Notes under the pieces: generated by a model
Database searches by the model: none
Told to the model about the DNA's origin: nothing
Seen by the model: the letters and a program-made list of their open reading frames with translations, nothing else
Translations under genes and position numbers: made by a program
NCBI GenBank assembly: GCA_014155875.1
Contig: JACEFZ010005129.1
Span: 206,001-270,000, forward strand
Source: Cepaea nemoralis
Taxonomy: Eukaryota > Mollusca > Gastropoda > Stylommatophora > Helicidae
Length of the DNA: 64,000 nt
Reading direction: 5' to 3'
In this document: one piece after another, positions 21,449 to 32,479 of the stretch
Position numbering within the stretch: the first letter of the stretch is position 1
How the letters are laid out: the number at the start of each line of letters is the position of its first letter

Positions 21449-24400
21449 TTAACAGGCCACACATAGCTGTCCATGTGTGAAGCACGGATTTTCCAAATTT
21501 AGTCCACACACTTGTAGCGATTGTCCCTGTGCTTTGTTGATCGTCATGGCAAATGCAACTCGCACCGGAAACTGCAGGCGTTTCAATTCGAATGGCATTT
21601 CTGTTGGAATGATTGGGATGCGAGGCAACAGCACATCTTCTCCTTTAAATTTCCCATTCAAAATTGTAGCTTCGATGATATTGTTCATCATCTTTTTGAC
21701 TGCAAGCCTGGTACCGTTGCAAAGTCGAGGTGGATTGATGTTTCGGAGAAGAATGATAGGCACGCCAATTTTCAATGTTAAAACGTGCGGCGGTATGCCT
21801 GGTAAATCAAGTGAATTCAAGAATTCAGTTGGATAATTGACAACTTGGTCTTGATTCATCACAGAATCGATGGACTTATACGTAGTCGCTTCGCCTGGTA
21901 TTTCGTTTTGAATGGCGCAATTGATGGCATTGACATCGTTGTTTTTAGCTGCTAATATAGCACGTGCACTGAGCCATTGATGATTTTTGTGATTCCGTGC
22001 GATATTTGGGAAAACTTTGTCAATCAATTCGTCTATAGTTGCTGTGATTTTACAGAAGTTTGTTGGCAACGTGATACAATGTGTGGATTCATCGATTGGC
22101 ATTTTTCCATTCCCAATATCCAACAATTGTTTAGCGAAAACTTCTGCGGATGCATCATGTTGTAGTTGTACACGCATGTTGGTCTTCAAAGTCAATTTCT
22201 GAACGTGTCTCCATAAAACTGATGATTTCAGACATGCATTAAGTTCATCAGCGGGTGTTGAACGTGGTATAACTGGTAGAGTTTGTCGAAAATCACCAGA
22301 CAATAAAATAAGTGCGCCACTGAAGAGCTGTTCATTTCCTCTGAAATCTTGTAGTGTACGATGAAGCGCCTCCAATGCTTTTTTGTGTGCCACAGTACAT
22401 TCGTCCCATACAATGAGTTGACATGATTGGAGTACTTTACCCATTCCAGAATTTTTTCGGATATTGCATGCCGATGTCTCAGTGATGTGAATATTCAAGG
22501 GCAATTTTAGTGTTGAATGTGTTATTCGGCCACCATCCAAAAGAAATGCCGCAATTCCAGATGATGCGATAGCCAGCGTAATATTTTGTCGTGATCTTAT
22601 GGTTGCCAATATAAGTGAAATGAGAAAAGTTTTGCCTGTGCCTCCGGGCGCATCTAGGAAATACAATCCGCCGATTTGGCTTTTAATTGCATGCATAATT
22701 ATGTCATACACTATACGTTGTTCTGGAACCAATTTCAAAAGATTCGTTTGAACAAATGCACACAATTCGTCGACATCAAAGAGTGATTCTCGTTGCAAAT
22801 CACGATCGAAAAGATCGTTTGCAGATCGATCTGGCGCAGTCATTCCCAATTGTACCAGTGGTTTGTTAGCGACTGTCAAACATATGTCCTCAGTCGAAAC
22901 CAATGCTTCATTATACACATTTGGTGTGAATTGAATATCCGGATTTTGATTCATTGCACGCAAACGATGTAGGATGTCTTCACTCATATAGTATTTGTAT
23001 TTTTCCCAAAGATCTTTTGGATTGGATGGGAAGCAAGTTGTCAATATGATGGCAAATAACGTGCGGATTTGCTGTGGTTGAGCAGTATTTGATGCATCAG
23101 CGAGTGAAGTGTCCCAGTGTGCATCGTTTTCAAGAAGATGTAATTCTTGGCAAGTTTCACGATAAGTGGCACATACTTGACTGTTTACTGTTCTTAATTC
23201 TTGAAAGGATGTCGGTCCACGTTCGTTGATTAACAGTAATCGCAAGTAAAAGCATTCTGCATTGTTTGGGTGAACAGTGTACAGACGGCCTAACGCGTCG
23301 GTCGAATATAAATTGGTATGTCCTTCAACTGCTTTACCTTGTTTGCGACGTTGAAACATTTTCGCTGATGCATTCCATGTTTAGTATGTTGGCACTTCAG
23401 AGTAAAGTAGTGTCTTTGCAAACATATCATTCCCGCACAATGAAAAAAATGCAGTTAACGTTGTTGGTGGTGGTGACAATGCTCGTTCACGTGCATTTTC
23501 TGTTGTGAAGTACACGCGCTGTCCATTTTCAAGGTGCACTGCCAAATGAACAACTGTTGGATGACGTTCATGGATTGGAAATGATAAAATACGCCATACT
23601 CCTTCATTACTATTAATGTAGCGTCCCACTTGATATTGGTCTATTTCATCGATAGACGCAGTTGCATTTCCCACTCCGAAAACTGCCATATCGCTTCCTT
23701 TGTTGACATATTTGCAAATGTACTTGACCGATTTAACGGAATTGCAATACTCGACATTGATGTGTGCTTTGTGCGTTTTCGAGAGTAACGGTGAATACGG
23801 TACAACCCAACGATTATCGACTTGAACGTCATTGTTTCGTACTTTTAAAGTGATAGATTTGCCGCCATCTTCAGTTGAGCGTCGACGATAGAGTGGATAT
23901 CCGTCATTGCCAGTGATTGTCTCTGCATGTAAATGTCTTGGGTACCGTTTTGTGCATTTTCCATCAGACATGCAAGGTGAATTGTTATTGAGGAAGCTAC
24001 ATGGACTATGAATCATGTTTTTGGTGACGACTTCAAGTAACTCTAGATCAATGTCGACATCTGGTATTTCTGCTGAGATGACTTGATCAATTTGATCTGG
24101 TGTGATTTTTTCCATCAACCAAATCAAAATGTGTGCATGTGGCAATCCTCTTTTTTGCCATTCGATGGAATACATCCAACAGCGTGTCTCTCCAAAAACG
24201 TGATGCTTGACAATGAAATCCATTAAAGATTTCAATTTTTGTTTGAACACACGTGCGGAAATATCAGGGCGATCTGATGATGATTGTCCAGTTAACAAAA
24301 GTTATTTTATTTCATCCCATGTAGGATTGCATGTGAAGGTAATAAGCACATCTGGCCGGCCATATGCGCGAACATATGTCATTGCATCTTGTGCGTATTC

Positions 24401-24592
24401 ATGCATGTGTCGTGGACTCCCTGTAAATGTGGCCGGGAGTATGATCTTTTTCCCCAATTTATTTGGATTAACATTGCTATCATTAACAATTGCATCACGT
24501 AAATGAATGTACTCTTCTGAACGCAACTTTGTTTGATTTAAGCGAATGTAGAGGAGTCGTTCGCTTTTCGATTTTCGCATACATGTCGACAA
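21449..24592 (-). pseudogene. Helitron RepHel: HUH Rep and Pif1 helicase, in-frame stops
   Basis: One minus-strand frame runs from 24592 to 21449 with two internal TAA stops, after WDEIK at 24302 and after SEVPTY at 23381. A further stop after QLCVAC ends the ORF at 21449, and recognisable sequence continues beyond (RVGK then DLFVYAP). The Rep half has the metal-binding HUH motif in PHAHILIWL (near 24150) and the catalytic tyrosine motif YICKYVNKG (near 23710). The helicase has Walker A GGTGKTFLI (near 22640), a Walker B-like IVWDEC (near 22400), GDFRQTLPV (near 22280) and a C-terminal MTINKAQGQS. Function in an intact element: nick DNA at the terminus and unwind it for rolling-circle transposition. 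Confidence 0.92.
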
Positions 24593-25540
24593 TGTATTGA
24601 AGGAACAATTGTCGACATTTCAAGATATGATTTTCAGCGTTTTCACGAATCATCAATCGATATGAATAGTAATTCATGGCACTGACTTTCTTATTCGTTT
24701 CCTCATCTGTTTGTGGATTTCTTAATTTAATATTTATATAATATCCATCTTCCCCTTGCCAAAATATAATCGGATATTGCAATGTGTAGTATGAACGATG
24801 AGTTTCTGAGACTCGCTGAACATCACCATTTCTGCGATGAAGAATTATATCACGTGAGTTAGATTCTTCGACAACTATAACGATCGCCACCTCATCAATT
24901 GTTGGTGCATTGTACCGTCTTTCGTGCTCGCCGACAGGTGTTTTGTCTGCTCTAACTACAACTCTGTAGTCATTAGATGGCATTTGTTCAAGGGCAGTTC
25001 TGAACAATTTAATTAATTCGTTGTGCTGATCGAATAAATTTTGTAATGCAGCGACAATTTCTCGTTTAGTGCCTGTATTGAATCGACATCGTTGATCAAT
25101 TTGTTCACCAGTGTTTCCCATGAAATAAATTTGAAGATATTTGGGATCTGCGTTCGGCAGTGGTAGTAGTGATCCTGCGCGATGATAAATTTGCCCCTGA
25201 ACCTTGAATGTCGGCATGTAATTCTCGCGCACGATATTTGTTGCACCAAACGATGTCATTTGGAAACATGAATTGTACTTGCGTATGTTTGACAAGAAAT
25301 GTTGTGATTGGCTCGTGACACCTGATACCAACGTTGACAATGGTTCGGGTGGTGAATGTAATTCTGACAATTTCACTTTTCCAACCAGGCAGCAAATTCC
25401 TGGTGTTTCATTCTTAAATTTGAGGGCACTGCAATACATGCATAATTTATCCATTTTTCCAATAACAACATTTGGATGAAGACTGTAATCATAATGAGCA
25501 TCGTAACGAAATGCACCAAGATTTAAATCATCGCCCAGTG
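24495..25540 (-). pseudogene. Helitron N-terminal region
   Basis: A frame from 25454 to 24495 encodes the zinc-ribbon-like start (CMYCSALKFKNETPGICC) and the conserved helitron-like N-domain (NYMPTFKVQGQIYHRAGSLL; PNADPKYLQIYFM; NYYSYRLMIR; HILKCRQLFLQYIVDMYAKIE). It overlaps the next frame at 24592-24495, where a one-base shift near 24570 breaks AKIE from SERLLYIRLNQTKLR. Just upstream the frame continues into the 23-residue repeats through stops near 25550. Confidence 0.88.
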
Positions 25541-25544
25541 ATTG

Positions 25545-26093
25545 TCTGGATCGAGCAGTGCGTACTCAATTGGTTTCTAATCTTGCTTCCCGTTGCTCGC
25601 CTGTTTCAGATGAACGTGCTTGAGCAGCGATTACTCGATTGGTTTCCAGTCTTGCTTCCCGTTGCTCGTCTGTTTCTGATGAACGTGCTTGAGCAGCGAG
25701 TACTCGATTGGTTTCCAATCTTGCTTCCCGTTGCTCGCCTGATTCAGATGAACGTGCTTGAGCAGCGAGTACTCAATTGGTTTCCAGTCTTGCTTCACGT
25801 TGCTCGTCTGTTTCTGATGAGCGTGCTTGAGCAGCGAGTACTCGATTGGTTTCCAGTCTTGCTTCCCGTTGCTCGTCTGTTTCTGATGAACGTGATTGAG
25901 CAGAGCGTACTCGATTGGTTTTCAGTCTTGCTTCCCGTTGCTCGTCTGTTTCTGATGAGCGTGGTTGAGCAGCGCGTACTCGATTGGTTTCCAGTCTTGC
26001 TTCCCGTTGCTGGTCTGTTTCTGAAGCTCGTAATGCCTTTTTCTTTCGTGCTTGAGGTGTAGATTCACCAATCGCTTTTAGTTTGGGTGGCAT
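25545..26093 (-). repeat. 69-bp coding repeats at the Helitron N-terminus
   Basis: Seven units at exactly 69-bp spacing (cttgcttcc at 25582, 25651, 25720, 25789, 25858, 25927, 25996) encode a 23-residue charged unit of the type SSETDEQREARLETNRV. The array starts from a methionine at 26093 (MPPKLKAIGEST) and has an in-frame stop at 25773. Such charged helical repeats are common at animal Helitron N-termini; their role is unknown. Confidence 0.88.
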
Positions 26094-26156
26094 AACTGAT
26101 TTAGTTTTGGACCCTGATCGAAAAAAGATTTCAGATGAATGTGATTGAGCATTGTT

Positions 26157-26173
26157 TCAGATAGACGGATAGG

Positions 26174-26225
<52 letters not shown>

Positions 26226-26228
26226 TAT

Positions 26229-26282
<54 letters not shown>

Positions 26283-26345
26283 AAAGAGAGGGGGGGGGGG
26301 TAGGTAGGTAGGTAGGCAGGCAGGTAGGCAGGCAGGCAGGGGGGC

Positions 26346-26394
<49 letters not shown>

Positions 26395-26499
26395 GGCAGA
26401 CAGACAGACAGATAGAGAGAGGGGTAGGTAGGTAGGTAGGCAGGTAGGCAGGCAGGCAGACATATAGATAGATATATATATATATAATAGACGGACAGG

Positions 26500-26539
<40 letters not shown>

Positions 26540-26721
26540 TATATAGATAGATAGAGAGAGGGGTAGGTAGGTAAGCAGGTAGGTAGGCAGACAGGCAGGC
26601 AGACATATAGATAGATATATATAATAGACGGATAGGTAGATAGATAGATAGACAGACAGCCACACAGACAGACGGACGGACGGACAGAGAGACAGACAGA
26701 CAGACAGACAGACAGGCAGGC

Positions 26722-26753
<32 letters not shown>

Positions 26754-26772
26754 CGACAGACAGACAGATAGA
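26157..26772 (+). repeat. Compound GACA/GATA/GGTA tetranucleotide array
   Basis: About 615 bp built from successive runs of GACA, GATA, GGTA and GGCA units. A higher-order block (GACA, GATA, gagag, GGTAGGTA, GGCA, catatagatagatata, tagacggacagg) recurs three times with changes. Long ORFs rich in Cys-Leu-Ser on the minus strand are artefacts of this. Confidence 0.95.
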
Positions 26773-27340
26773 TATGTGTGGTTTCTGAATGATGTTATTT
26801 GTCAACGGATCAATGTACAACGTTAAGGAATGCAGAGGATGATCCAGGCTTCAGTCCTTCACATGCTACCCTCATTCACGCTTTTAGCCTACAAATCAAA
26901 CCTACACAATTGGGTGGACTGTTAGGCCACGGAGTGTGAACTCGCCTGTGTCGGTAGTGTCGATGTGTCTAGGTGTAAGCAACATGGCCCCAACTTCCTC
27001 GCGTGCTCTAATGTCAAATCATTTGAGTATTACCTGTTAGAAAGTATCAGATATGCTCTGGCGCAGTCACTCCAAGAACCTTCACTAAGATATAGAACTA
27101 CATCACCGTGTATAAGCCGTTGATGGCAAGCTGCACTTCTAACTGTCGGCTAGTAACAACTGTAAACTTGTCTTGTGTTCACGAAGGCTGGAGCTCGAAT
27201 GCCCACAAACTACCGTTAGGTAGTTATGCCACGTACTGTATGACGTGGCATTTGTTTATTCTCGGTGCTCCATTGTGCAGCGAAAAGGTGGGGAGATTCT
27301 CATTTAATTCATATTTTTTTTTTGGGCCCTTATAAAAGGC
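26773..27340. other. No gene recognised
   Basis: No repeat match within the window and no credible ORF. Confidence 0.35.
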
Positions 27341-27632
27341 CAGATAAAAATTATTACATGTACATTTCGTTTATTTCGTTCAACTTCAAAACGAATGGTC
27401 CCGTTTAACTGTCTTGATGACTGGTTGTAATTGGTTCCTGTATTGTTCAGCTTGTTTTGATTCTTTCGTACATCTGGTTGCTTGTTGTCAGCTTCCTGGT
27501 TTTAGGTTGGTTGATTTCGTTCATAAAGTCTTGATAAGGTTTTACATGTCTGGACAGAGTCCCGCACGTGTTGAGGCCCGGAGTCATTGTGTACCCACCC
27601 CGTCGTAAGGTGATGTTTCTTTCAGGGAGCTT

Positions 27633-28600
27633 TTAGTCTTCGTCGTTCCGTCTGTTGTTTCTCTTCCCTACTAGTTTTGGAGCTTCGGTGACTCTGTTTG
27701 TTCGTCTTTGATTTGTCGTGTCTTCTTGATCGCTCGATCTTGGTATGGGGCGACTTGCCATCGCCGGCCTGATTTGTTCTTGATCTGGGTCGTCGTCCTC
27801 GTCCAGTTCACTCGCCGTTTCCTCTTCTGTGCTCACCGGTTCGTTCTGTGTTTTAAGCAGCTCCACGTTTTTTCTTTCATTTTGAATTCGCTCTAGCAAG
27901 AATTCTGTCTTTATTTTTTCCGCTCGTATGTCTATCAGGTTGTTTTCAGTGATGTTTTTTATGGCAGCCATTCGAGCGACATCCTGCTCTATCTTCTGCT
28001 GAACTTGCTTCAGTTCGTCCAGGATGCGCTGAGCGGCTGCGATTTGAGTCTCTTGTTTCTTGTCTTTTTCTTCCTCCATGCTGGTGAGCTTTGATCGCAG
28101 GTCCTTCAGTTGGCCTTCAAGTTGTGATTTGTCGCTTTTTGTGAGTCGATTGGTGGCCTCCTAGCTTCTTTATACGGCAGGTTAGTCTTGATAGCGATCT
28201 TCATGGCTTCCTTGCTGTCTTGGTGGCAGGGGCAGCCAAGGTACCTGGCGCCGTTGTTACCGGAGCAGTTAGCGCACTTTCTATTAGTGTTAGGCCTCCT
28301 GAAGTCCTTGTCGATCTTTGCGTGCTGGCACTGGATGTATGGATGCGGTCCGGAGCAAAATCTGCATACTTCAACCGCACTCTTGCAAGTGGCACGGGTG
28401 TGCCAGAACTTCTGGCACTTGGAGCACTGCAGCACTCTTGGTATGTAGTGCTCCGGTCTTTGATCTCTTCCGCCCCATACGATGTACGGAGGTATCACTC
28501 GGTCCTCTGATGTAACAATGACAACTGTAGAGGGGATGTTGTTCTTCCCGATGATCCGCTCCGTCCTGGTAATCTTGAGCTTCTTATCTACATGTACAAA
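27633..28600 (-). pseudogene. LINE ORF1 (gag-like, zinc knuckles plus coiled coil), frameshifted
   Basis: ORF 28498-28106 has three Cys/His clusters typical of gag-like ORF1 proteins of I/Jockey-superfamily LINEs: CSKCQKFWHTRATC, CRFCSGPHPYIQC and CANCSGN...CPCH, preceded by PRVLQCSKC. One frameshift near 28120-28150 moves the reading into KSDKSQLEGQLKDLRSKL and then 28079-27633, a long coiled coil (ILDELKQVQQKIEQDV; FLLERIQNERKNVELL) and an acidic-to-basic tail. The protein would coat element RNA. Upstream (above 28600) the CATA-tailed repeat begins, so the N-terminus is cut. The matching ORF2 is not recognised downstream; it could be the I-type LINE seen elsewhere in the window. Confidence 0.75.
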
Positions 28601-28631
28601 TAAATTGACAGTAGATAACTTCTTTAATTAA

Positions 28632-29305
28632 GCACAGAAAGATGAGTTACAATGGTATGCATTATTTTTATGAAAACTTTGAAAATGCCTTAAAGATTAT
28701 ATCATTATTTATTATAACTCATACACCGGTAAATAACTATAGACAAATAGTTTATAAATCTTGGAAAACGATGCAACAATATGACTATAATGTATATTGC
28801 TATGTTATTAAAAGTTATGCCCCTTGAAATAACTTTTCTAGATTTAAGTCCCCTTGCTATATAGTAATTTATAATGAAAAATGAAAAATTAAATAATATT
28901 AAGTAAGTAGCCGATTTTACGCCGGTCTCTCTGGCTCAGGGGTTACAACACTTTCTCTCTCTAATCCCGTTTGTCACGCAGAGTCTCGTAGCGGAGCGAG
29001 AGCTGAGTAGGTTCGACCCCCGCTCGTGACTTGCGGGATACTGAGCCGGCCGCTCAGAAAGCAATGGCAAACTACTGAGCGTAATCTTGCCAATAGATCA
29101 ACAGACAGCTGAAAAATGCTGCTGTTGACGGCGATGTCCTGTAAAGGATATGCGAACATATTTATTTAGCCGATTTTACACAAAAAAAAATATGACAGTT
29201 GGCAAGGCTGGAATGAGAGGAAGACGTGTAGAAAATTTCATCTCAATCGGATGGACCGTTCGTGAACGTATAAAGGACATACATACATACACAAATACAC
29301 ACATA
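28632..29305 (+). mobile_element. CATA-tailed element, copy 1, split by a SINE
   Basis: Homologous to 34818-35305, about 95% over the left 285 bp (gatgagttacaatg..., tatgccccttgaaataactt). The right part (tatgacagttggc, tctcaatcggatggaccgtt, cgtataaaggacatacatac) continues after a SINE insertion at 28921-29166. It ends in a short CATA tail. It has no ORF of note and is best read as a non-autonomous retroelement with a (CATA)n tail. Confidence 0.75.
28921..29166 (+). repeat. SINE family B, full-length copy with 13-bp target duplication
   Basis: The 13-mer tagccgattttac flanks it at 28908-28920 and 29167-29179, proving retroposition into the CATA-tailed element. The head is tRNA-like with A-box tggctcaggggtta (28932-28945) and B-box ggttcgaccccc (near 29010-29021). 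The body has cagaaagcaatggcaaac and actgagcgtaatcttgccaa, and the tail is atatttatt. The length of 246 bp suits a tRNA-derived SINE. Confidence 0.9.
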
Positions 29306-29370
29306 TAGTGTATCTAGTACAGTCCATGTATGTCCAGTTTGTACTCTGGTTTACTGGTACAGTCCATGTA

Positions 29371-30626
29371 TGTCCAGTTTGGGAGGAGGGAGGAGAAGGA
29401 GTGGGAGGAGGAGGAGGAGGAATGATGATGAGGGAGGAGGAGGAAGAGGGAGGAGGAGGGATGTGGAGGAAGGAGGTGGAGGGAGGAGGAGGGAGGAGGT
29501 AGAGGGAGGAGGGGGAGGGAGGAAAAGGGAAGAGAGTGGAGGAGAGAGGAGGAGGAGGGAGAAGGTAGGAGGAGGAGGAAAAGGAATTAGGAGGTAGGAG
29601 GAGGAAGAGGGAGGAGGAGGAGGAAGAGGGAGGAGAATGGAGGAGGAAGAGGCGGGAGAGGGAGCAGGGGGAGGGGAAGAGGAAGCGGGTAGGAGGAGGA
29701 GGGGGAGGAAGAGGAGGGATGTGGAGGAAGGAGGAGGAGGAAGGAGGAGGAGGGAGGAGGAGGGATTAGTAGAGGGAGGAGGAGGAGGGAGGAAAAGGGA
29801 GGAGGGAGGCGGAGAGAGGAGGAGGAGGGAGGAGGGAGGAGGAAGAGGGAGGAGGAGGGAGGAGGAGGTAGGAGGAGGAGGAGGAGGAAGAGGGAGGAGG
29901 AGGATGGAGGAGGAAGAGGAGCGAGAGGGAGGAGGGGAGGGGAAGAGGAAGAGGGTAGGAATTGGAGGAGGGGAGAGGAGGAGGATGGAGAAGGAGGGAG
30001 GAGGAGAAGGGAGGAGAAGGGAGGAGGGGAAGGAGGGAGGAGGAGGAGAGAGGAGGAGGAGGGAGGAGGCGGAGGGAGAAGGAGGAAGGAGGGAGGAGGG
30101 AGAGGGAGGAGGGAGAATGAGGAGGGGAGGAAGGAAAGGGAGGTGGAAGAGGAGGAGGAGGGAGGAAGAGGGTGGAGGAAGGAGGTAGAGGGAGGAGGAG
30201 GAGGAAGGAAAAGGAGGAGGAGGAAGGAAAAGGAGGAGGAAGAGAAGGAGAAGGGAGGAGGAGGATGGTGGAGGGAAGAGGTAGAGGGAAGAGGAGGAGG
30301 TAGAGGGCGGAGGAGGAGGGAGGAGGAGAAGGGAGGAGGAGGAAGTAGGAAGGAGGAGGGAGTAGGAGGGAGAGGGAGGAGGAGGGAAGAGGAGGGAGGA
30401 GAAGGGAGGAGGCGGAGGGAGAAGGAGGAAGGAGTAGGAGGGAGGAGGATGGAGGAGGAAGGGAGAGGAAGAGGGAGAAGGAGAAGGGAGAGGGAGGAGG
30501 GAGGAGGAGGAGGGGGAGGAGGTAGAGGGAGGAGGAAGTGGATGAGGAGGGAGGAGTAGGAGAGAGGAGGAGGAGGGTGGAGGGAGGAGGTAGAGGGAGG
30601 AGGAGGAGAAGAGAGGAGGAGGGAGT
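29371..30626 (+). repeat. 1.25-kb GGA-rich polypurine tract
   Basis: Almost entirely A and G on this strand, made of gga, ggag, gaggaa and ggga units with rare T or C. Higher-order blocks (for example gggaggaggaggaagaggg) repeat irregularly. Strand asymmetry of this size favours triplex (H-DNA) or G-rich structures. Large Pro/Ser/Leu-rich ORFs on the minus strand and Glu/Gly/Arg-rich ORFs on the plus strand are products of the repeat. Confidence 0.95.
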
Positions 30627-30955
30627 TCGCCATTTTGAATTCATACTCGTCTAGGTTCTGTGATTTCGTTCCTTCCATTGATTGTTCTTCCCTTCTACAT
30701 GACTGTAGAATAGGAATATCAGCAGCAGAGCTGATCCAGATAACCAAAGACCGAGATCTATTGAGAGCACTGAACGCCTACGCCAGCCGGCGCGGCACTT
30801 GATGATGATGATAATGATTGCCGTGTGACGATTCTGTGTAGTCACGTCATTTTCTTCGCTTTTCCTAGCGCTGTGGTTCGGGGATTCTTTCATCATCATC
30901 ATCATATATTTACGTACGTATTTAGGGAGGGGGAGGAGGGAGAAGGAGGAAGACG

Positions 30956-31090
30956 AAAAAAAAATATGACAGTTGGCAGCTCGGGAATGAATGGAAGACG
31001 TGTAGAAAATTTCATCTCAATCGGATGGACCGTTCGCGAACGCATAAAGGACATACATACATACATATATACTTACATACATCCTTTTTA
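30956..31090 (+). mobile_element. CATA-tailed element, 3' end only (copy 3)
   Basis: Carries tatgacagttggc, gaagacgtgtagaaaattt, catctcaatcggatggaccg and cgcataaaggacatacatac, like 29190-29305 and 35119-35220. It begins at an A-rich run just after a second short GGA-rich stretch (30923-30950). Confidence 0.75.
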
Positions 31091-31299
31091 TATATAAGAT
31101 AAGCCCAAGAAGTTCAGCTAGATTATGATTGCAGCACGTTGAAAACATACATTTTTGAGGTTTGGACTTCCGGTCATGAACATGGAGAATAGGCAGTAAG
31201 ACGGTTAAGGCCTCTGGAGTTTTTATGCTCGTGAGCACCATTTGCATTCGCCTTTTCCTCATGTAATTTAGACTAGTAGACTAGTGTAGACTAGTAATT

Positions 31300-32104
31300 T
31301 ATGGTTCCGTCGCCCTGCTACTGGGATGAGTGCGTGGCGCGACGCTGTGAGCTGTCAATTTCGTGTGAACTGCTTTTAAATCTGCCCGAGTTTGTGGAGC
31401 GTGAACAGCATGTTCAGAGCAATGGCGTAAGGATGTGTCCTAGGATTTACCGGTGTTTGTGCCGGTTGACTGCCGCTTTCTTTGGCGATTAATTGTGTTT
31501 CGTGGAGGACTGTTGTTTTGGCATTCTGGAGACGGCATTATGTATAGTGAAATGGTTTTTACATCTGTCCGAGGTGTTGTGGCGTAAACTGCATGCTCGA
31601 AGTAGCTGGCTAGAAAACATCTAGAAACGGAACAATAACATCTAGAAATATATGCATGCATGGCGGCTGATTGTGACGCAGAAGTGCCCGGCTTTTTGCC
31701 TTGTTTTCTAATGACTGCCGTTTCGATTGATGATGAACTGTATTTTCGTAGATTACTTTTGTTTTGGCATTCTGGTGACGGCATTATGTACAGTGAAAGC
31801 TTTTCCATCTGTCCGATGTTGTTTTGTTGTGTGAACTGCATTTCGGAGATAAAATGGTGTGGCTGGCTAGAAAAGATCTAGAACAATAACATCTTGAAAC
31901 ATCGAGACTTTGTAGGTGAACATCTGGTTGGGGAGGTGGCTGCCACTTCCATCAAGAATGAACGGTGTGTTTCGTGGAGGGCCTTAGTGGTGACATTCTT
32001 GTGGCGGTATTATGCACAGTGTGCCTGAGCGGGCTGTTGTTTTTCAAGACTCCTGTCTTTTCCACTTGTCATATGGGGCAGTCAGAAATATTTTATGTGA
32101 TATT
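31300..32104 (+). repeat. About three tandem units of roughly 215 bp
   Basis: Units near 31320-31450, 31460-31660, 31665-31890 and a partial one at 31960-32050 share the landmarks ttgttttggcattctgg, gacggcattatgta and agtgaaa, then atctgtccga-gttgt and tagaa-acatctaga. Function and origin unknown; no ORF spans the units. Confidence 0.6.
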
Positions 32105-32190
32105 CACTGGCACAGGAACGGAGCATAATGGGGACGACCCGTTGTTGTGATGTTGGAACTGCGAATGAACTGATCTGAACTGAACATTTA
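32105..32190 (+). mobile_element. I-type LINE-like 3' end with CTGAA tail
   Basis: The stretch ggaacggagcataatgggga, with tgttgtgatgttggaact and the tail gaactgatctgaactgaac, mirrors the terminal bases of the LINE ending at 38062 (gggacggagcacttatggga, tgctgtgatgtcgattcc) and the short copy at 12285. Confidence 0.55.
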
Positions 32191-32479
32191 CGAGGGTAAA
32201 GTTTTGTTATGTTTGTAAAGGTACAACTTCATTTGTGCCGAATACCCTTTGAAGATATGCTTAATTTACTTAAAATTGCATCAGAGCAACATCAAAACGA
32301 TTTCTGTAGCACAGAAAATGATCCACAACGTTTTGACTTCAGCAAAGCACACCATGCATGCCCATGTTGCGCTTCAGTATTACATATTTGTTGTGTATCT
32401 AAGATCAGGTGGACTAGTATCGGTCAACTGCTAAGACATCACAGTTAGCTACGTTCATAGCATAGTGTCCAATAGAAAT

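Larger units (their letters stand above)
21170..26093 (-). mobile_element. Helitron rolling-circle transposon (near full length, decayed)
   Basis: The minus strand encodes, in order, a 23-residue repeat region, an N-terminal Cys-rich region, a HUH replication initiator domain and a Pif1-type helicase: the standard RepHel layout of animal Helitrons. The 3' terminus is placed at 21170 because the minus strand ends gggtcagctag followed by host T, fitting the CTRR-T rule. A short GC-rich inverted repeat (gggcgaagcc / ggccggg) lies just before it. The 5' terminus is not certain and may lie in or beyond the tetranucleotide array at 26157. The coding region carries at least three in-frame stops and one frameshift, so the copy is inactive. 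Confidence 0.9.

Noticed and set aside
25472..26062. 196-residue plus-strand Leu/Val-rich ORF
   Set aside because: Antisense shadow of the Helitron 23-residue repeats.
26157..26772. CRISPR-like array
   Set aside because: Simple tetranucleotide repeats without spacers, in animal DNA.
26078..26820. Long Cys/Leu/Ser-rich ORFs
   Set aside because: Frame-open translation of tetranucleotide repeats in all three frames; no protein signal.
28921..29166. Genuine tRNA gene
   Set aside because: A- and B-boxes are present but the acceptor stem and cloverleaf are not, and a 13-bp target duplication shows a SINE.
29587..30747. 386-residue Pro/Ser/Leu ORF and companions
   Set aside because: Generated by the GGA polypurine tract; composition follows the repeat, not a protein family.
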